Assembly: GCA_018268355.1 (NCBI GenBank)
Contig: JAFDWR010000001.1
Span: forward strand, 955,858 to 1,019,857
DNA: 64,000 nt
DNA from: Armatimonadota bacterium
GTDB taxonomy: Bacteria; Armatimonadota; Fimbriimonadia; Fimbriimonadales; Fimbriimonadaceae
Reading direction: 5' to 3'
The translations under genes and the position numbers were made by a program. This document shows, piece after piece, positions 8,308 through 17,759 of the stretch (position 1 is its first letter; each line of letters opens with the position of its first letter). The notes under the pieces were generated by a model. The model saw only the letters and a program-made list of their open reading frames with translations. It searched no databases and was not told the origin of the DNA.

Positions 8308-10041
8308 ATGCCGAAACCGGCTTATGACCGCTACTATCGCTTCGATGAACTGACCCAGCTCCTGCACGACTTTGCCCGCGAATTCCCGCGCTATGTCGAG
8401 CTGTCGAGCATCGGCAAAAGCTATGAGGGCAGGGACATCTGGCTCGTCACCATCACCGATTTTGAGACTGGCCCCGCGAGGAACAAGCCCGCCTTTTGGT
8501 GCGACGGCAACATCCACGCCTCCGAGGTGAGCGCTTCGACGACGGTGATCAAGCTCATCGACCTTCTCACCGTCAACGCCACGAACTCCGCCTACATGGC
8601 CGCGAAGGGCGAGGTCATCGACATTGCCAACCTCCTCAAGACGCGGGCGTTCTACCTCGTGCCGCGACTCTGCCCCGACGGCGCGGAATGGTCGCTGGAA
8701 ACGCCACCGCGCGTCGTCCGCTCGTCGGTGCGACCCTATCCGTTTGAGGACGAAGACCCCGAGGGCCTCGAGCGAATGGACATGGATGGCGACGGCCGCA
8801 TCCTGCAGATTCGCATCCCCGACCCCGACGGTGCATGGAAGGAATGCCAAGAGGAACCTCGACTCCTGGTCCGCCGCAAGCCGGCGGAGGGACCGGGCAA
8901 GTGCTATCGCCTCATTCCCGAGGGCATCTTCCACCACTGGGACGGCCTGACGATGCGCGGTAAGCGCGTGCAACAGGGCCTCGACATGAACCGCAACTTC
9001 CCGAGCGCATGGCGACCGGAGCAAGAGCAAGTCGGCGCGGGCCCGTTCCCCACCAGCGAGCCGGAGATCAGGGCTGCAGTGAGCGCGATCTGCGAGCGCC
9101 CGAACATCTGCGGCGCGATCACCTATCACACCTTTAGCGGCGTCCATCTTCGACCGCCAAGCCGGTACGCCGACGACGACCTTGCGCCCGAAGACCTTTG
9201 GACATTCAAGGCCCTTGGCGATGTCGGCGAAGCGATGACCGGCTATCCCGCGATCTCGAACTACCACGAGTTTCGCTACCACCCGAAGGAGGTCATCACC
9301 GGCGTCTTCGACGACTGGATGTTTGAGCACCGCGGCGTGTATGCCTGGACGACCGAGATTTGGTCGCCCCAGCGCCAAGCGGGCATCACCGACTACAAGT
9401 ACATCGATTGGTTCCGCGATCACCCGGTGGAGCACGACATCATGCTCCTGAAGTGGTCGGACGAGAAGCTGGATGGCAAGGGCTACGTCGATTGGAAGCC
9501 GTTCAACCACCCGCAGCTCGGCGAGGTGGAGATCGGAGGATGGGATTCGCACTATGCGTTCCGAAACCCGCCGCCCCAGTTCCTCGAGTCCGAGATCACC
9601 CCGCTCGCAGAATGGGCGATGTGGCAAGCGAGCTGTTCGCCGCTCCTCGCGGTCCATGCCGAGCAGATTGAGCGCCTCGGCGATGGTCATGCGCGCATTC
9701 GGCTTGCGGTGCGCAATGTGGGCTGGTTGCCGACCTCGGTGACCCGACACGCGGCAACCAAAAAGCTGTGTCCCGGCGTTGTCGCGCAGATTGCCCGAGA
9801 GGGCGATGAACACGGCACCATGCGGCCGGAGTGGCTGGTCAGCGGTGCGCTACGCACCGAAACCAAGCAGCTGCGGGGGCGAAACTTGCTTCCATCGTCC
9901 GGATTTGGGTGGCAGATGGACGGCGGCGACGACCTCGAGCTCTTTGAGTGGGTGGTCGAGGCCAAGGGTCACTACACGATCACGGTCAGCCACGATCGCG
10001 CCGGTCGCATTGAGCGCACGTTCGACCTCTCAGGCCACTGA
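8308..10041 (+). CDS. M14-family zinc carboxypeptidase
   Basis: Zinc metallopeptidase of about 577 residues with no obvious signal peptide. The zinc motif HxxE is in GNIHASEVSAS near residue 71-74; the substrate-binding region DMNRNFPSAWRPEQEQVG carries the N-R pair typical of M14 enzymes; a third ligand His is likely in ITYHTFSG; the catalytic Glu is in AWTTEIWSP. After residue 440 a beta-rich C-terminal domain follows. An acidic DMDGDGRI stretch near residue 155 may bind calcium. The ATG at 8308 is preferred over GTG 8293 because a TATGCT hexamer lies exactly six bases before it. Divergent from comEB; its 3' end overlaps the next gene by 12 bases, tail to tail. Confidence 0.88.
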   Translation: MPKPAYDRYYRFDELTQLLHDFAREFPRYVELSSIGKSYEGRDIWLVTITDFETGPARNKPAFWCDGNIHASEVSASTTVIKLIDLLTVNATNSAYMAAKGEVIDIANLLKTRAFYLVPRLCPDGAEWSLETPPRVVRSSVRPYPFEDEDPEGLERMDMDGDGRILQIRIPDPDGAWKECQEEPRLLVRRKPAEGPGKCYRLIPEGIFHHWDGLTMRGKRVQQGLDMNRNFPSAWRPEQEQVGAGPFPTSEPEIRAAVSAICERPNICGAITYHTFSGVHLRPPSRYADDDLAPEDLWTFKALGDVGEAMTGYPAISNYHEFRYHPKEVITGVFDDWMFEHRGVYAWTTEIWSPQRQAGITDYKYIDWFRDHPVEHDIMLLKWSDEKLDGKGYVDWKPFNHPQLGEVEIGGWDSHYAFRNPPPQFLESEITPLAEWAMWQASCSPLLAVHAEQIERLGDGHARIRLAVRNVGWLPTSVTRHAATKKLCPGVVAQIAREGDEHGTMRPEWLVSGALRTETKQLRGRNLLPSSGFGWQMDGGDDLELFEWVVEAKGHYTITVSHDRAGRIERTFDLSGH

Positions 10042-10950
10042 GAAGTCGAGCTGGGCGAGGATTCGCGTCGCTTCGCTTTCGATCTTCTTCACATCGTAAA
10101 GAGGATCGAGCTCGCGGCGCTGGGCATAGACCATCGCGAAGTCGTCCATCCGTCCCACGCGGAGATAGAAGTCCTGGAGCTGGGCAAGCCCCGAACGCGC
10201 GGCACCGTATTGCTGGAGCGAGAGCGCGTTCAGAACGCCCTGCTTGAGCAGGATTTCGCCTTCCTCTTGCTTCAGTTGGAGCAAGTTCCGGGCGTAGCGA
10301 ATCGGAGCGAGGGCAAGGAAGTTGATCGCGAGGATGTTCGGCAATTCGTCGACCAGGTCTCGATAAAGCTCCGTTGATCGCTCCACTTCTCCCGACGTGA
10401 AGGCGGTTTCTGCGCGCAAGAACTCAAGCACCTGAAGGTCGGCGAGGCAGCGTCCTTCGCGTTTGAGGTCAGCCTCCAAAAGGCATTTCTGAGCAAACTT
10501 GGCATCGCCCATGAGATTGGCGAGCGACCCTTTTCGAATCCAGTGGCGGAACCGCTCCGCCTCGGTGCCGACCTCCAAAATGGGGTCAGCGAATCGGGCA
10601 TTATCCCGAGCGGTCTCTTGGAACCCGAGTCGGGTGTACACCCAGATCAGCAGCGACTGGCAATAAAGCGTCTCGATGGGAAGCTGGTGGTCGCTTGCGA
10701 TCTTCAGACCGAGCCGGGTCATCGAAAGCGCAACCGCAAGCTTGGCGTCGAGGGTCGCAAAGTAGCCGATGTTCCAGAGCCAGCGGGATTTTTCCGCGGG
10801 CTCCATGCGGTCGAGATGATGCGCGAACTCGTCGGCCTTGGAGGATGCTAACCGCAGATCGAGGGTCTCGATCCACGGCTCCAGGGAACCCCGCGAGTAC
10901 GGGGTAACCCATTCCGGACTTTCTCCAATCCTATACGATTCCCAAGTCAT
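10030..10950 (-). CDS. TPR-like helical repeat protein, function unknown
   Basis: 306-residue cytoplasmic protein, predicted almost all helical with no membrane segment. Helical pairs such as WLWNIGYFATLDAKLAVAL, LIWVYTRLGFQETARDNARF and SGEVERSTELYRDLVDELP have the spacing of degenerate tetratricopeptide repeats. No catalytic motif is visible. The C-terminus ARSGLAQLQDFYLRVGRMDD is the most TPR-like part. It stands alone between the peptidase (tail to tail) and lysS (74 bases away, same strand). It could be a protein-protein scaffold; nothing in the context names the partner. Confidence 0.7.
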   Translation of the reverse strand: MTWESYRIGESPEWVTPYSRGSLEPWIETLDLRLASSKADEFAHHLDRMEPAEKSRWLWNIGYFATLDAKLAVALSMTRLGLKIASDHQLPIETLYCQSLLIWVYTRLGFQETARDNARFADPILEVGTEAERFRHWIRKGSLANLMGDAKFAQKCLLEADLKREGRCLADLQVLEFLRAETAFTSGEVERSTELYRDLVDELPNILAINFLALAPIRYARNLLQLKQEEGEILLKQGVLNALSLQQYGAARSGLAQLQDFYLRVGRMDDFAMVYAQRRELDPLYDVKKIESEATRILAQLDFSVA

Positions 10951-11024
10951 GAATTTCAGTGATTCTGACGCGATTTAGTTGCGTTTTGCGTTGCGCGACC
11001 TTGCGGTGTTCGGGGCAAAATCGC

Positions 11025-12572
11025 TCACTCCGGCCTCATCGTCGGGAACATCAGAACCTCGCGAACGTGCTGGGAGCCGGTGAGGAGCATGGCGAGCCGA
11101 TCAATGCCGATGCCGCAGCCACCCGTGGGGGGCATGCCGCACTCCAGCGCGTAGAGGAAGTCCTCGTCGAGCGGGTGTGCCTCGTCGTCGCCCTTCGCGC
11201 GCTCGCCAAGTTGCTGCTCGAATCGTTCGCGTTGGTCGATCGGGTCGTTAATCTCGCTGAAGGCGTTGCAGATCTCTCGCCCCAAGACGTAGCCCTCAAA
11301 GCGCCGCGTCATCGACGGGTCGCCGGGGACCTTCTTCGCGAGGGGCGACGTCTCGATCGGATAGCCAACAACAAAGGTCGGCTCGATGAGGGTCGGCTCC
11401 ACGAAGACCTCCAGCAGCTTTTCGATCAGGCCGCCAAGGTTCCGCTCGGCCGACGCGTCGATGCGCTTGCCAGTCAACGGGTTGATGACCTCGCGGTCGC
11501 CGAGCGCTTTCTTCGCCGTTTCGAGAGTGGCGAGGTCGGCCTTGGTCACGCCCGACAGCCGCTCGATCTCGCTCAGCATGTCGATACGACGCCACGGCTT
11601 GCTGAAGTCGAGCACGAGTTCGCCTTCGGGGGCTTCTTCGCCCTCCATCAACCCGCGACCACCATTCGCACACACCACGACCGGGCTGCCATAGACCTCG
11701 ACCGCAACCGCGCGGAACAGGTCTTCCACGCGCTGCATGATGTCCTCCAGGTTGCTGTAAGCCTCATAGAACTCCAGCAACGTGAACTCGGGGTTGTGGC
11801 GGTTGCTCAGCCCCTCGTTGCGGAAGACTCGGCCCAACTCGTAGACGCGGTCGACGTCGCCGCAGATGATGCGCTTCAGATACAGCTCCAGCGAGATGCG
11901 CAGCTTCATCTTGAGCTCGTAGGCGTTGTAGAACGTCTCGAACGGCCGCGCGGCCGCGCCGCCCGCCTCCACCTGAAGCAGGGGCGTTTCGACCTCGAGG
12001 TAGCCCTGCGAGTCCATAAAGTTTCGCACCGCGCGGACGATCTTGGCGCGGTTCAGCAGCGACCGCCGCGAATCGGGGTTCGTGATGAGGTCGAGGTGGC
12101 GATGCCGATAGCGCTGGTCGACGTCGGAAAGGCCATAGAACGTTTGACCGTCCTTCTCCTTCCCGATCGGCAGCGATTGGAGCGACTTGCTCAGCACGAC
12201 GAGGCTCTTCACCATGATCGACTTTTCGCCGGTCTTGGTGATGAAGAGTTCGCCCGTGATGCCGACGATGTCGCCGATGTCGAGCAGGTTATAGAGCTCC
12301 CACTCGGTCTCGGTGAGCTCGTCCTTTCGGAAGTAGCCTTGGATCTTGGCGTCGCCATCGCTGAGGTGGGCAAACCCCGCCTTTCCCATCAGGCGGTAAC
12401 TGACCACGCGGCCCGGAAACTGCACCGTTTCGCCTTCTTTGAACCCGTCGAGCATCTGTTTTGCCGTGTGGGTTCGGGCAAATCGCTCTTGGGCAAAGGG
12501 GTCGGCCCCAAGTTCGCGCATTCGGGCGAGCTTGGCCAACCGGACGTCACGGATTTCCGTTTCTTGGCTCAT
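11025..12572 (-). CDS. lysS: Lysyl-tRNA synthetase, class II
   Basis: Charges tRNA-Lys. 515 residues, normal for the class II enzyme. An N-terminal OB-fold anticodon-binding domain (about 45-150, for example FAHLSDGDAKIQGYFRKDEL) precedes the catalytic core: motif 1 around IVRAVRNFMDSQGYLEVETP, motif 2 VFRNEGLSNRHNPEFTLLEF, and motif 3 GCGIGIDRLAMLLTGS. The end VREVLMFPTMRPE is also typical. ATG at 12572. Divergent from the DUF255 gene with 61 bases between the starts. No T-box was seen. Confidence 0.98.
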   Translation of the reverse strand: MSQETEIRDVRLAKLARMRELGADPFAQERFARTHTAKQMLDGFKEGETVQFPGRVVSYRLMGKAGFAHLSDGDAKIQGYFRKDELTETEWELYNLLDIGDIVGITGELFITKTGEKSIMVKSLVVLSKSLQSLPIGKEKDGQTFYGLSDVDQRYRHRHLDLITNPDSRRSLLNRAKIVRAVRNFMDSQGYLEVETPLLQVEAGGAAARPFETFYNAYELKMKLRISLELYLKRIICGDVDRVYELGRVFRNEGLSNRHNPEFTLLEFYEAYSNLEDIMQRVEDLFRAVAVEVYGSPVVVCANGGRGLMEGEEAPEGELVLDFSKPWRRIDMLSEIERLSGVTKADLATLETAKKALGDREVINPLTGKRIDASAERNLGGLIEKLLEVFVEPTLIEPTFVVGYPIETSPLAKKVPGDPSMTRRFEGYVLGREICNAFSEINDPIDQRERFEQQLGERAKGDDEAHPLDEDFLYALECGMPPTGGCGIGIDRLAMLLTGSQHVREVLMFPTMRPE

Positions 12573-12633
12573 GGGAGGCTGGTAGGGTACCCCAGGGGGT
12601 GACCTGAGGCCCTTTGAGGGTTTACTCGAACCA

Positions 12634-14628
12634 ATGCCGAACCGCCTCGCGAGCGAAGCCTCCCTCTACCTTCGACAGCATGCCCACAATCCGGTGGACT
12701 GGTTCCCGTGGGGACCCGAGGCCTTCGAGAAGGCAAAGGCAGAAGACAAGCCGATCTTCCTCAGCGTTGGCTATTCCAGCTGCCACTGGTGCCACGTCAT
12801 GGAGCGCGAGTCGTTTGAGAACGAGAACGTCGCCCAGATCCTCAACGAGAAGTTCATTTCGATCAAGGTGGACCGCGAGGAGCGCCCCGACATCGACGAC
12901 ACCTACATGACGGCGGTGCAGCTTTACTCCGGGCGCGGTGGCTGGCCGATGTCGGTCTTCCTCACCCCCGACGGCGATCCCTTCTTTGCAGGCACCTACT
13001 TCCCGCCCCAAAATCGCGGAAGGTTTCCAAGTTTTCGCTCGATTCTTATGCAAATCGACTCGGTCTGGCGCGATCGGCGCGAAGAGGCCCTCGAGGTCGC
13101 GAGCACGATGGCCGACCAGGTGAAGAAGCATCTTGCCCAGCCTGCGCCGCCGTCTGACCTCACACTGGGGCCAACCTTTTTTGAATCCACCGCGCGCCGA
13201 ATCCTGGAGCGGCTAAACCCCGATCACGGCGGCTTTGGCGGCGCACCCGCGTTTCCGCCCCACTCCACGCTCGACCTCCTGCTCAGCCTTGCCACCGACG
13301 AAGAGCTCGATGCCGACCTGCGCGAGGCCGCCCTCGGTGCGGTGCTGTTCACGATGGAGAAGATGGCGCTCGGCGGCATCCACGACCACGTCGTGGGGGG
13401 ATTCCACCGTTACTCCACCGATGCGGAATGGCACCTTCCCCACTTTGAGAAGATGCTCTATGACAACGGGCTGCACCTGAGCCTCTATGCCCGCGTCGCC
13501 GAGCTCCTCCGCGATGCCGACCCGCGCCTCTCGGCGTTCTTTGGCCGGATCGCGACGGGAATCGTGCGGTGGCTGGAAGAGGAGATGCGCTCGCCCGAGG
13601 GCCTTTACTATTCCGCACTCGATGCCGATGCGAACGGCGAAGAGGGCCTCACCTACACCTGGACGATGCCCGAGGTGCGGAACTTGCTCGGCGACAACGC
13701 CGACGCCTTCCTCGAGGCCTATGGCTTTGCGATGGCGGGCAACTTCGACGACGAGGCGACCGGCGAGCGCACCGGCCAGAACGTCCTCCACCTTGAATCT
13801 GACCCCGGCGATGCCTTTGACGGCTCGCTTGCAGTGCTGCGCGAGGCGCGAAAGTTGAAGCCCCAACCCGTGCGCGACGACAAATGCCTCGTGAGCTGGA
13901 ACTCGCTCGCGATCATCGGCCTTGTTCATGCCGGGCGCATTGACCTCGCGACCCGGGCCGCCGACTTCATCCTCCAGGGCGAGCGGCTCCACGGGCGGCT
14001 GCCCCACCAGTTTGTTGAGGGGATGCCGATGGGCGATGCCTTCCTCGACGGCGTGGCAGGTTTTGCGCTTGCGCTGCGGGTGCTCGGCACGTTCGACGCG
14101 CGCTACCAAGCCGAATCGGCTCGCCTCGCGGCGACCCTCCTGCCCCGCTTTGGCGATTCGATGGGTGGCGGATTCTTCCTCACTCCGGTGGATGGCGAGG
14201 TCGTCCTCGGCCGGTCGAAGCCGATCTTCGACACCCCAATTCCTTCGCCCACGAGCATGGCCCTCAGGCTTCTGGGCGGTCAATCCCAGTTCGCGCCGCT
14301 GATCGGATGGATGGCGGCGGCACCGGAAGGCACCGCCGCGATGATCGCCGCGGCCCACGAGATCGTGCGGTGGTCGTCGGCCACGAACGAGGTCTGGGTG
14401 GATGTTGGCCTTCGCCGCGAAGGCGACGACGTGGTTTGGACCCTGCCCGAAGGCTGGACCGTGAAGTTGGACAGCCTCCGCATTGAGGCCCTCGACGGCA
14501 CCGCCTTCGCGACGCCCAGTGAGGAGCCGAGGGATGGCAGCCGCTTCACCGCCCCCGGGCCATGCCGAGTCGCGTTCATGGCTTGCTCGGAGAGCGAGTG
14601 CTTGCCGCTGCGGACAGTGGTGGTTTAG
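12634..14628 (+). CDS. YyaL/Spermatogenesis-associated-20 family protein (thioredoxin-like plus glycosidase-like)
   Basis: 664-residue cytoplasmic protein. The N-terminal DUF255 domain begins [20 protein letters not shown] and carries the invariant [14 protein letters not shown], a thioredoxin-like CxxC. From residue 185 onward an (alpha/alpha)6-barrel-like region contains [20 protein letters not shown] and [12 protein letters not shown], features of the family. The biochemical role is poorly established; it is widely conserved and thought redox-linked. No SD is visible; a TTTACT hexamer lies seven bases before the ATG, suggesting a leaderless mRNA. The stop overlaps the Pycsar-like gene by four bases, tail to tail. 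A 665-residue open frame on the opposite strand is a codon-bias shadow. Confidence 0.92.
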   Translation: MPNRLASEASLYLRQHAHNPVDWFPWGPEAFEKAKAEDKPIFLSVGYSSCHWCHVMERESFENENVAQILNEKFISIKVDREERPDIDDTYMTAVQLYSGRGGWPMSVFLTPDGDPFFAGTYFPPQNRGRFPSFRSILMQIDSVWRDRREEALEVASTMADQVKKHLAQPAPPSDLTLGPTFFESTARRILERLNPDHGGFGGAPAFPPHSTLDLLLSLATDEELDADLREAALGAVLFTMEKMALGGIHDHVVGGFHRYSTDAEWHLPHFEKMLYDNGLHLSLYARVAELLRDADPRLSAFFGRIATGIVRWLEEEMRSPEGLYYSALDADANGEEGLTYTWTMPEVRNLLGDNADAFLEAYGFAMAGNFDDEATGERTGQNVLHLESDPGDAFDGSLAVLREARKLKPQPVRDDKCLVSWNSLAIIGLVHAGRIDLATRAADFILQGERLHGRLPHQFVEGMPMGDAFLDGVAGFALALRVLGTFDARYQAESARLAATLLPRFGDSMGGGFFLTPVDGEVVLGRSKPIFDTPIPSPTSMALRLLGGQSQFAPLIGWMAAAPEGTAAMIAAAHEIVRWSSATNEVWVDVGLRREGDDVVWTLPEGWTVKLDSLRIEALDGTAFATPSEEPRDGSRFTAPGPCRVAFMACSESECLPLRTVVV

Positions 14629-15260
14629 AACAGGCCGCGGATCGTCAGCGCGGAAAGTCCGACCACAGTGATCGCCATCGCCGCCATGAGGAGCTGGACC
14701 GAGAACGAGACCATGCGGTACTTGTCCCGGGCGACGCGGGCATTCTTGTAAAGCTGGTCGCAGAGCTGATCGAAGATGTCGCGCTCCTTGTCCAGCGAGT
14801 TGATCGCGCGGCGCTGAAGCTGGTCGATGCTGCGGATGTTGGCGACGTGGCCAAAGTAAAGCAGGGTGTCGTCGCTCGGATCGACATTCACTGCCGGTCG
14901 GAAGGTGAGCCAGCTCGATTTGGCAGAGGAGCTGACGAGCATGCGCGGGACGAAGGCGAGCAGCGACGCGAGCGCGCTGCCGAGCAAGAAGAGCGAGACG
15001 ATGAGCAGCAGAATCACCACGCCGGTCGGTGATTTGGCCGCAACCGCGTCCATCGTCGACTTCGTGGTGAAGGTGAGCATGAGTCCGGAGACGAACAGCA
15101 GTGCTCCCGCCTTGAAATCGGCATGGCGAACCGCTGCGAGGTTGCCCCGATAGATGTCGCTCGCCCATCCGAGGATGTTCGCGCGGGCATCGGGGGTTAG
15201 CCGGTCCCAATCGTGAAAGGCGGAATCAATCACCGCCACGCCGTCGTCGTACTCGTGCAT
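14625..15260 (-). CDS. Orphan Pycsar-type effector membrane protein (PycTM/DUF5706)
   Basis: 211 residues with three hydrophobic segments (about 51-65, 81-105, 184-205). The family pattern is unusually complete: a helix ending in [18 protein letters not shown], a central [12 protein letters not shown], then [20 protein letters not shown] before the last membrane segment. These match the PycTM domain of Pycsar anti-phage effectors, which damage the inner membrane when cCMP or cUMP is sensed. No pyrimidine cyclase gene lies next to it, and no separate nucleotide-binding domain is visible, so either it is an orphan or has another job. Its promoter is good: TTGCAA (15292-15297), 17-base spacer, TACAGT (15269-15274), eight bases before ATG. 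Confidence 0.75.
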   Translation of the reverse strand: MHEYDDGVAVIDSAFHDWDRLTPDARANILGWASDIYRGNLAAVRHADFKAGALLFVSGLMLTFTTKSTMDAVAAKSPTGVVILLLIVSLFLLGSALASLLAFVPRMLVSSSAKSSWLTFRPAVNVDPSDDTLLYFGHVANIRSIDQLQRRAINSLDKERDIFDQLCDQLYKNARVARDKYRMVSFSVQLLMAAMAITVVGLSALTIRGLF

Positions 15261-15268
15261 TCGGCCTT

Positions 15269-15297
15269 ACTGTAGCCAACTTGTGCTCTTTTTGCAA
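15269..15297 (-). promoter_or_regulatory. Sigma-70-like promoter of the PycTM gene
   Basis: Minus strand: -35 TTGCAA, 17-base spacer, -10 TACAGT. Transcription would begin one or two bases before the ATG at 15260, leaving essentially no 5' leader. Confidence 0.65.
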
Positions 15298-15303
15298 GTC
15301 TAA

Positions 15304-16443
15304 TCAGGCTTGGACCGGCTCCCACGACGCCTTCCTCGACGCTATCGCCACGAACAGGACCGCAAAACCTAGCAGAATCGCCGACGGCAAGAGTGCCTGC
15401 GACAGGCCTTGGCCGCGCCAGGTCATCGCATCGAGCGCATTCACCGCCCAGGTCGACGGAAGAGCCTTGCCAACCGTCTGCACCCATTCGGGGAACAGGA
15501 AGCTCGGGAACCACGCCCCGCCGACCATGTTCAGGAACAGCACGATGAACACGCTGAGCCCACGGCTCTGGGGTTCGGTGCGGCCGAGCGACGAGATCAG
15601 CAGTCCCAGCCCCGCGCTCATCAGTCCGCTGCAAACGATGGTCAAACCAAGGCCGAGCACCGAACCCTGGAGCGGGATCTTGAACGCGAAGACGCCGAAG
15701 ATGAGCACCGCCGTCATCACGAACATCGCGATCACTGCGCCGCTGATCCAGCGTCCGAGCAGGAACCAAATCGGGTTGAACGGCGCGCTGCGCAGCCGCT
15801 TTCCGAAGCCGCGTTGGCGTTCGCGGATCAGGCCCATCGCGAGCTCGATGCTGCCGAAGAGGATGCCCTGAACCGCCATGCCGGCGAAGGCATGGGCCAT
15901 CGTCACTTGGCGGTCGGTGAGGCCAGTTTTGGCGACCGGCGTGCTCTCGATCTGGATGGGGCCGGGGTAGTCGGACATCGGCTTGTTTAGCACCGCGCTC
16001 ACCGCCGATTGGATCACCGGTCCGCGGTAGATGCCCGCCTCGGTCGACTTCGACGGGTCGAAGAGGAAGTTCAGGCTCGCTTTTTCGCCCCCCATCATGC
16101 CGCCCATCGCCTTTGCGCCGAAGCCCTTGGGCACCACGACGCCGAAGCTCGCCTTGCCGCTGGCGATCCTTTCCTTGGCCTCGCTTTCGGTCACCCGCTC
16201 GGGGGCGAGCGACTTCCCTTCTTTGAGTCGGTCGAACAGCCGCTGGCTTTCCGGCGAGTTGTCTTGGTCGACAAAGAGGAGGGCGGTCGCCTTCTTGGAT
16301 CCACCGCCGCCGACGCCGCCAAAGATGACGGCGAGGAACGAGGCAATCGCGATCGGGACCATCAGCGAGATGATCACCGCGCGTCGATCGGAGAGATAGA
16401 CCTTGAGGTCTTTTTGAACGATGTTGAGCAGTCTGCGGAGCAT
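15304..16443 (-). CDS. ABC-2 type exporter, permease subunit
   Basis: 379-residue membrane protein. One N-terminal span (VIISLMVPIAIASFLAVIFG) precedes a large extracytoplasmic domain (about 50-180) and five further spans in the C-terminal half, the DrrB/YhfA-type ABC-2 layout. GSIELAMGLIRERQRGFGKR and LRSAPFNPIWFLLGRWISGA are the coupling region next to the ATPase. Starts four bases after the ATPase gene, so the two form one transporter. Substrate unknown; related systems export drugs, lipids or extend to gliding machinery. Confidence 0.88.
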   Translation of the reverse strand: MLRRLLNIVQKDLKVYLSDRRAVIISLMVPIAIASFLAVIFGGVGGGGSKKATALLFVDQDNSPESQRLFDRLKEGKSLAPERVTESEAKERIASGKASFGVVVPKGFGAKAMGGMMGGEKASLNFLFDPSKSTEAGIYRGPVIQSAVSAVLNKPMSDYPGPIQIESTPVAKTGLTDRQVTMAHAFAGMAVQGILFGSIELAMGLIRERQRGFGKRLRSAPFNPIWFLLGRWISGAVIAMFVMTAVLIFGVFAFKIPLQGSVLGLGLTIVCSGLMSAGLGLLISSLGRTEPQSRGLSVFIVLFLNMVGGAWFPSFLFPEWVQTVGKALPSTWAVNALDAMTWRGQGLSQALLPSAILLGFAVLFVAIASRKASWEPVQA

Positions 16444-16447
16444 CGTC

Positions 16448-17326
16448 TTAGTCCCTCAGCTCCCGACCGGTGAGGTTGAGAAAGGCTTGTTCGAGGGTCG
16501 CGCCAGAGGTCTGGACTGCGGTGACCGTCGCGCCTTTTTGGGCGAGGTCGTTGAGCAAGGCGGCGAGGCTGGGACCGAGGTCAGGGAGTTCGAAGTCCCT
16601 TTCGGCGGCGCCCTCGTAGGGTGGGTCGAAGCTGATCTTCACCCTCCGCTCGCCACGGGCGAGTTCGAGGATCTTGCTTGGTGGCCCTTGGACGATCACC
16701 TTACCGTGATCCATGATCACGATGTCGTCGCAGAGCCGCTCGACCTCCTCCATGTAGTGCGAGGTGTAAATCAGGGTCATCCCCTCGCGGCAGAGGCCTT
16801 CGATCGCGTCGAATAGGGCATTTCGACTCTGGGGGTCGACGCCGACGGTGGGTTCGTCGAGCACGAGCAGCGCGGGCCGGTGGAGGATGGCAGCGGCGAG
16901 GTTGGCCCGTCGCTTCATGCCTCCGCTGTAGGTTCGGACCACCTGGTCCTTCTTGTCGATGAGACCGACGATCTGGAGTGCCCAGTCGATGCGGGATTTC
17001 AGCTCGGCCGGATTGAGGTCATACAGCGAGCCGAAGAATCGCAGGTTGTCCGCGCAGCTTAGCTCCATGATCAGGGCGACCTCTTGGGGCAAGTAGCCGA
17101 TGTCCTTTCTCAGGGCGTGGGTTTCGGGCGAGATTTGTGCGCCGTTGAGGACGATCTGACCGCTGTCGGCGTGGAGCGCGCCGCAGATCATCGAGATCGT
17201 GGTCGTCTTCCCTGCGCCGTTCGGCCCGAGGAGCCCGAGCTTTCCACCCTTCGGGACGCTGAAAGAGACGCCATTGACCGCCTGGAACGATCCGAAGGAC
17301 TTGTTGAGACCGGAGACTTCGAGCAC
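16448..17326 (-). CDS. ABC transporter ATP-binding protein
   Basis: 292-residue cytoplasmic ATPase. Walker A GPNGAGKTT, signature TYSGGMKRR, Walker B LLVLDEPTVGVDP and the H-loop TSHYMEE are all intact. The GGMKRR signature and GVDP D-loop place it with the DrrA/CcmA-like ABC-2 exporter ATPases. A C-terminal extension of about 60 residues follows, common in this group. Starts with GTG at 17326; TAGACT lies exactly six bases before it, so this operon is probably transcribed without a leader. Confidence 0.93.
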   Translation of the reverse strand: MLEVSGLNKSFGSFQAVNGVSFSVPKGGKLGLLGPNGAGKTTTISMICGALHADSGQIVLNGAQISPETHALRKDIGYLPQEVALIMELSCADNLRFFGSLYDLNPAELKSRIDWALQIVGLIDKKDQVVRTYSGGMKRRANLAAAILHRPALLVLDEPTVGVDPQSRNALFDAIEGLCREGMTLIYTSHYMEEVERLCDDIVIMDHGKVIVQGPPSKILELARGERRVKISFDPPYEGAAERDFELPDLGPSLAALLNDLAQKGATVTAVQTSGATLEQAFLNLTGRELRD

Positions 17327-17382
17327 GGGGAGAGTCTAGGTGATTTGGTGGGGTTGGGTGGGCCTTTCGGCGGGGGGCAGTC

Positions 17383-17570
17383 ACGCCGCGCCCGCCCGAG
17401 CTGTCCCCGAGTTGGTCCGATGAGAAATGGCGTGCTTGGGGGCAGGAACGCCGCGCCCGCCCGAGCTGTCCCCGAGTTGGTCCGATGAGAAAAGGCGTGC
17501 TATGGGGCAATTACCTCGCGCCCTCCCGAGCCACTCCCTCACCTCGCTGCGCTCGGCTCCGCCCGGGCGC
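17383..17570. repeat. 65-bp tandem repeat, two full units plus a degenerate third
   Basis: Unit 1 (17383-17447) and unit 2 (17448-17512) share GCCGCGCCCGCCCGAG, CTGTCCCCGAGTTGG and TCCGATGAGAAA in the same register, with few changes. A third copy begins at 17513 and runs into hairpin repeat A after about 20 bases. No spacer structure, so this is not a CRISPR array. It fills the 433-base gap between the ABC operon and the small membrane genes, where no credible ORF is seen. Confidence 0.85.
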
Positions 17571-17571
17571 G
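17517..17571 (-). repeat. Hairpin repeat copy A
   Basis: Minus-strand copy of the dispersed repeat: arms CGCGCCC and GGGCGCG enclose the common core, read as CGGGCGGAGCCGAGCGCAGC and then GAGGGAGTGGCTCGGG. See the repeat-family finding. Confidence 0.75.
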
Positions 17572-17646
17572 TGGCCGAACCTCCGCCATCTCCGGGAGTT
17601 CAATTTCGCAGCAGAGTCAACACGGAATCGTTGGTCGGTGCGGCCG

Positions 17647-17703
17647 CCCTGCCTCCGGGCGGAGGAGCGCAGCGACGAGGGTTTGGCCCGGGCGGAGGCA
17701 GGG
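17647..17703 (+). repeat. Hairpin repeat copy B
   Basis: Arms CCCTGCCTCCG and CGGAGGCAGGG pair perfectly over 11 bases; the core contains GGCGGAGGAGCGCAGCGACG and AGGGTTTGGCCCGGGCGG. This copy is identical to copy C over its full length, about 1 kb away. Confidence 0.85.
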
Positions 17704-17759
17704 GGACGCAAAAAGTCAATTCAAACCCTCGCCCTTCGTGCATGGTCGATCACTGGAGG

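Noticed and set aside
13213-15210. 665-aa open frame on the minus strand
   Set aside because: Antisense to the DUF255 gene and the PycTM gene; it is His/Arg/Gly-rich with no domain, typical of GC-biased shadow frames.
17383-17570. Possible CRISPR array
   Set aside because: The repeat is 65 bases and tandem without unique spacers; no cas genes are nearby.
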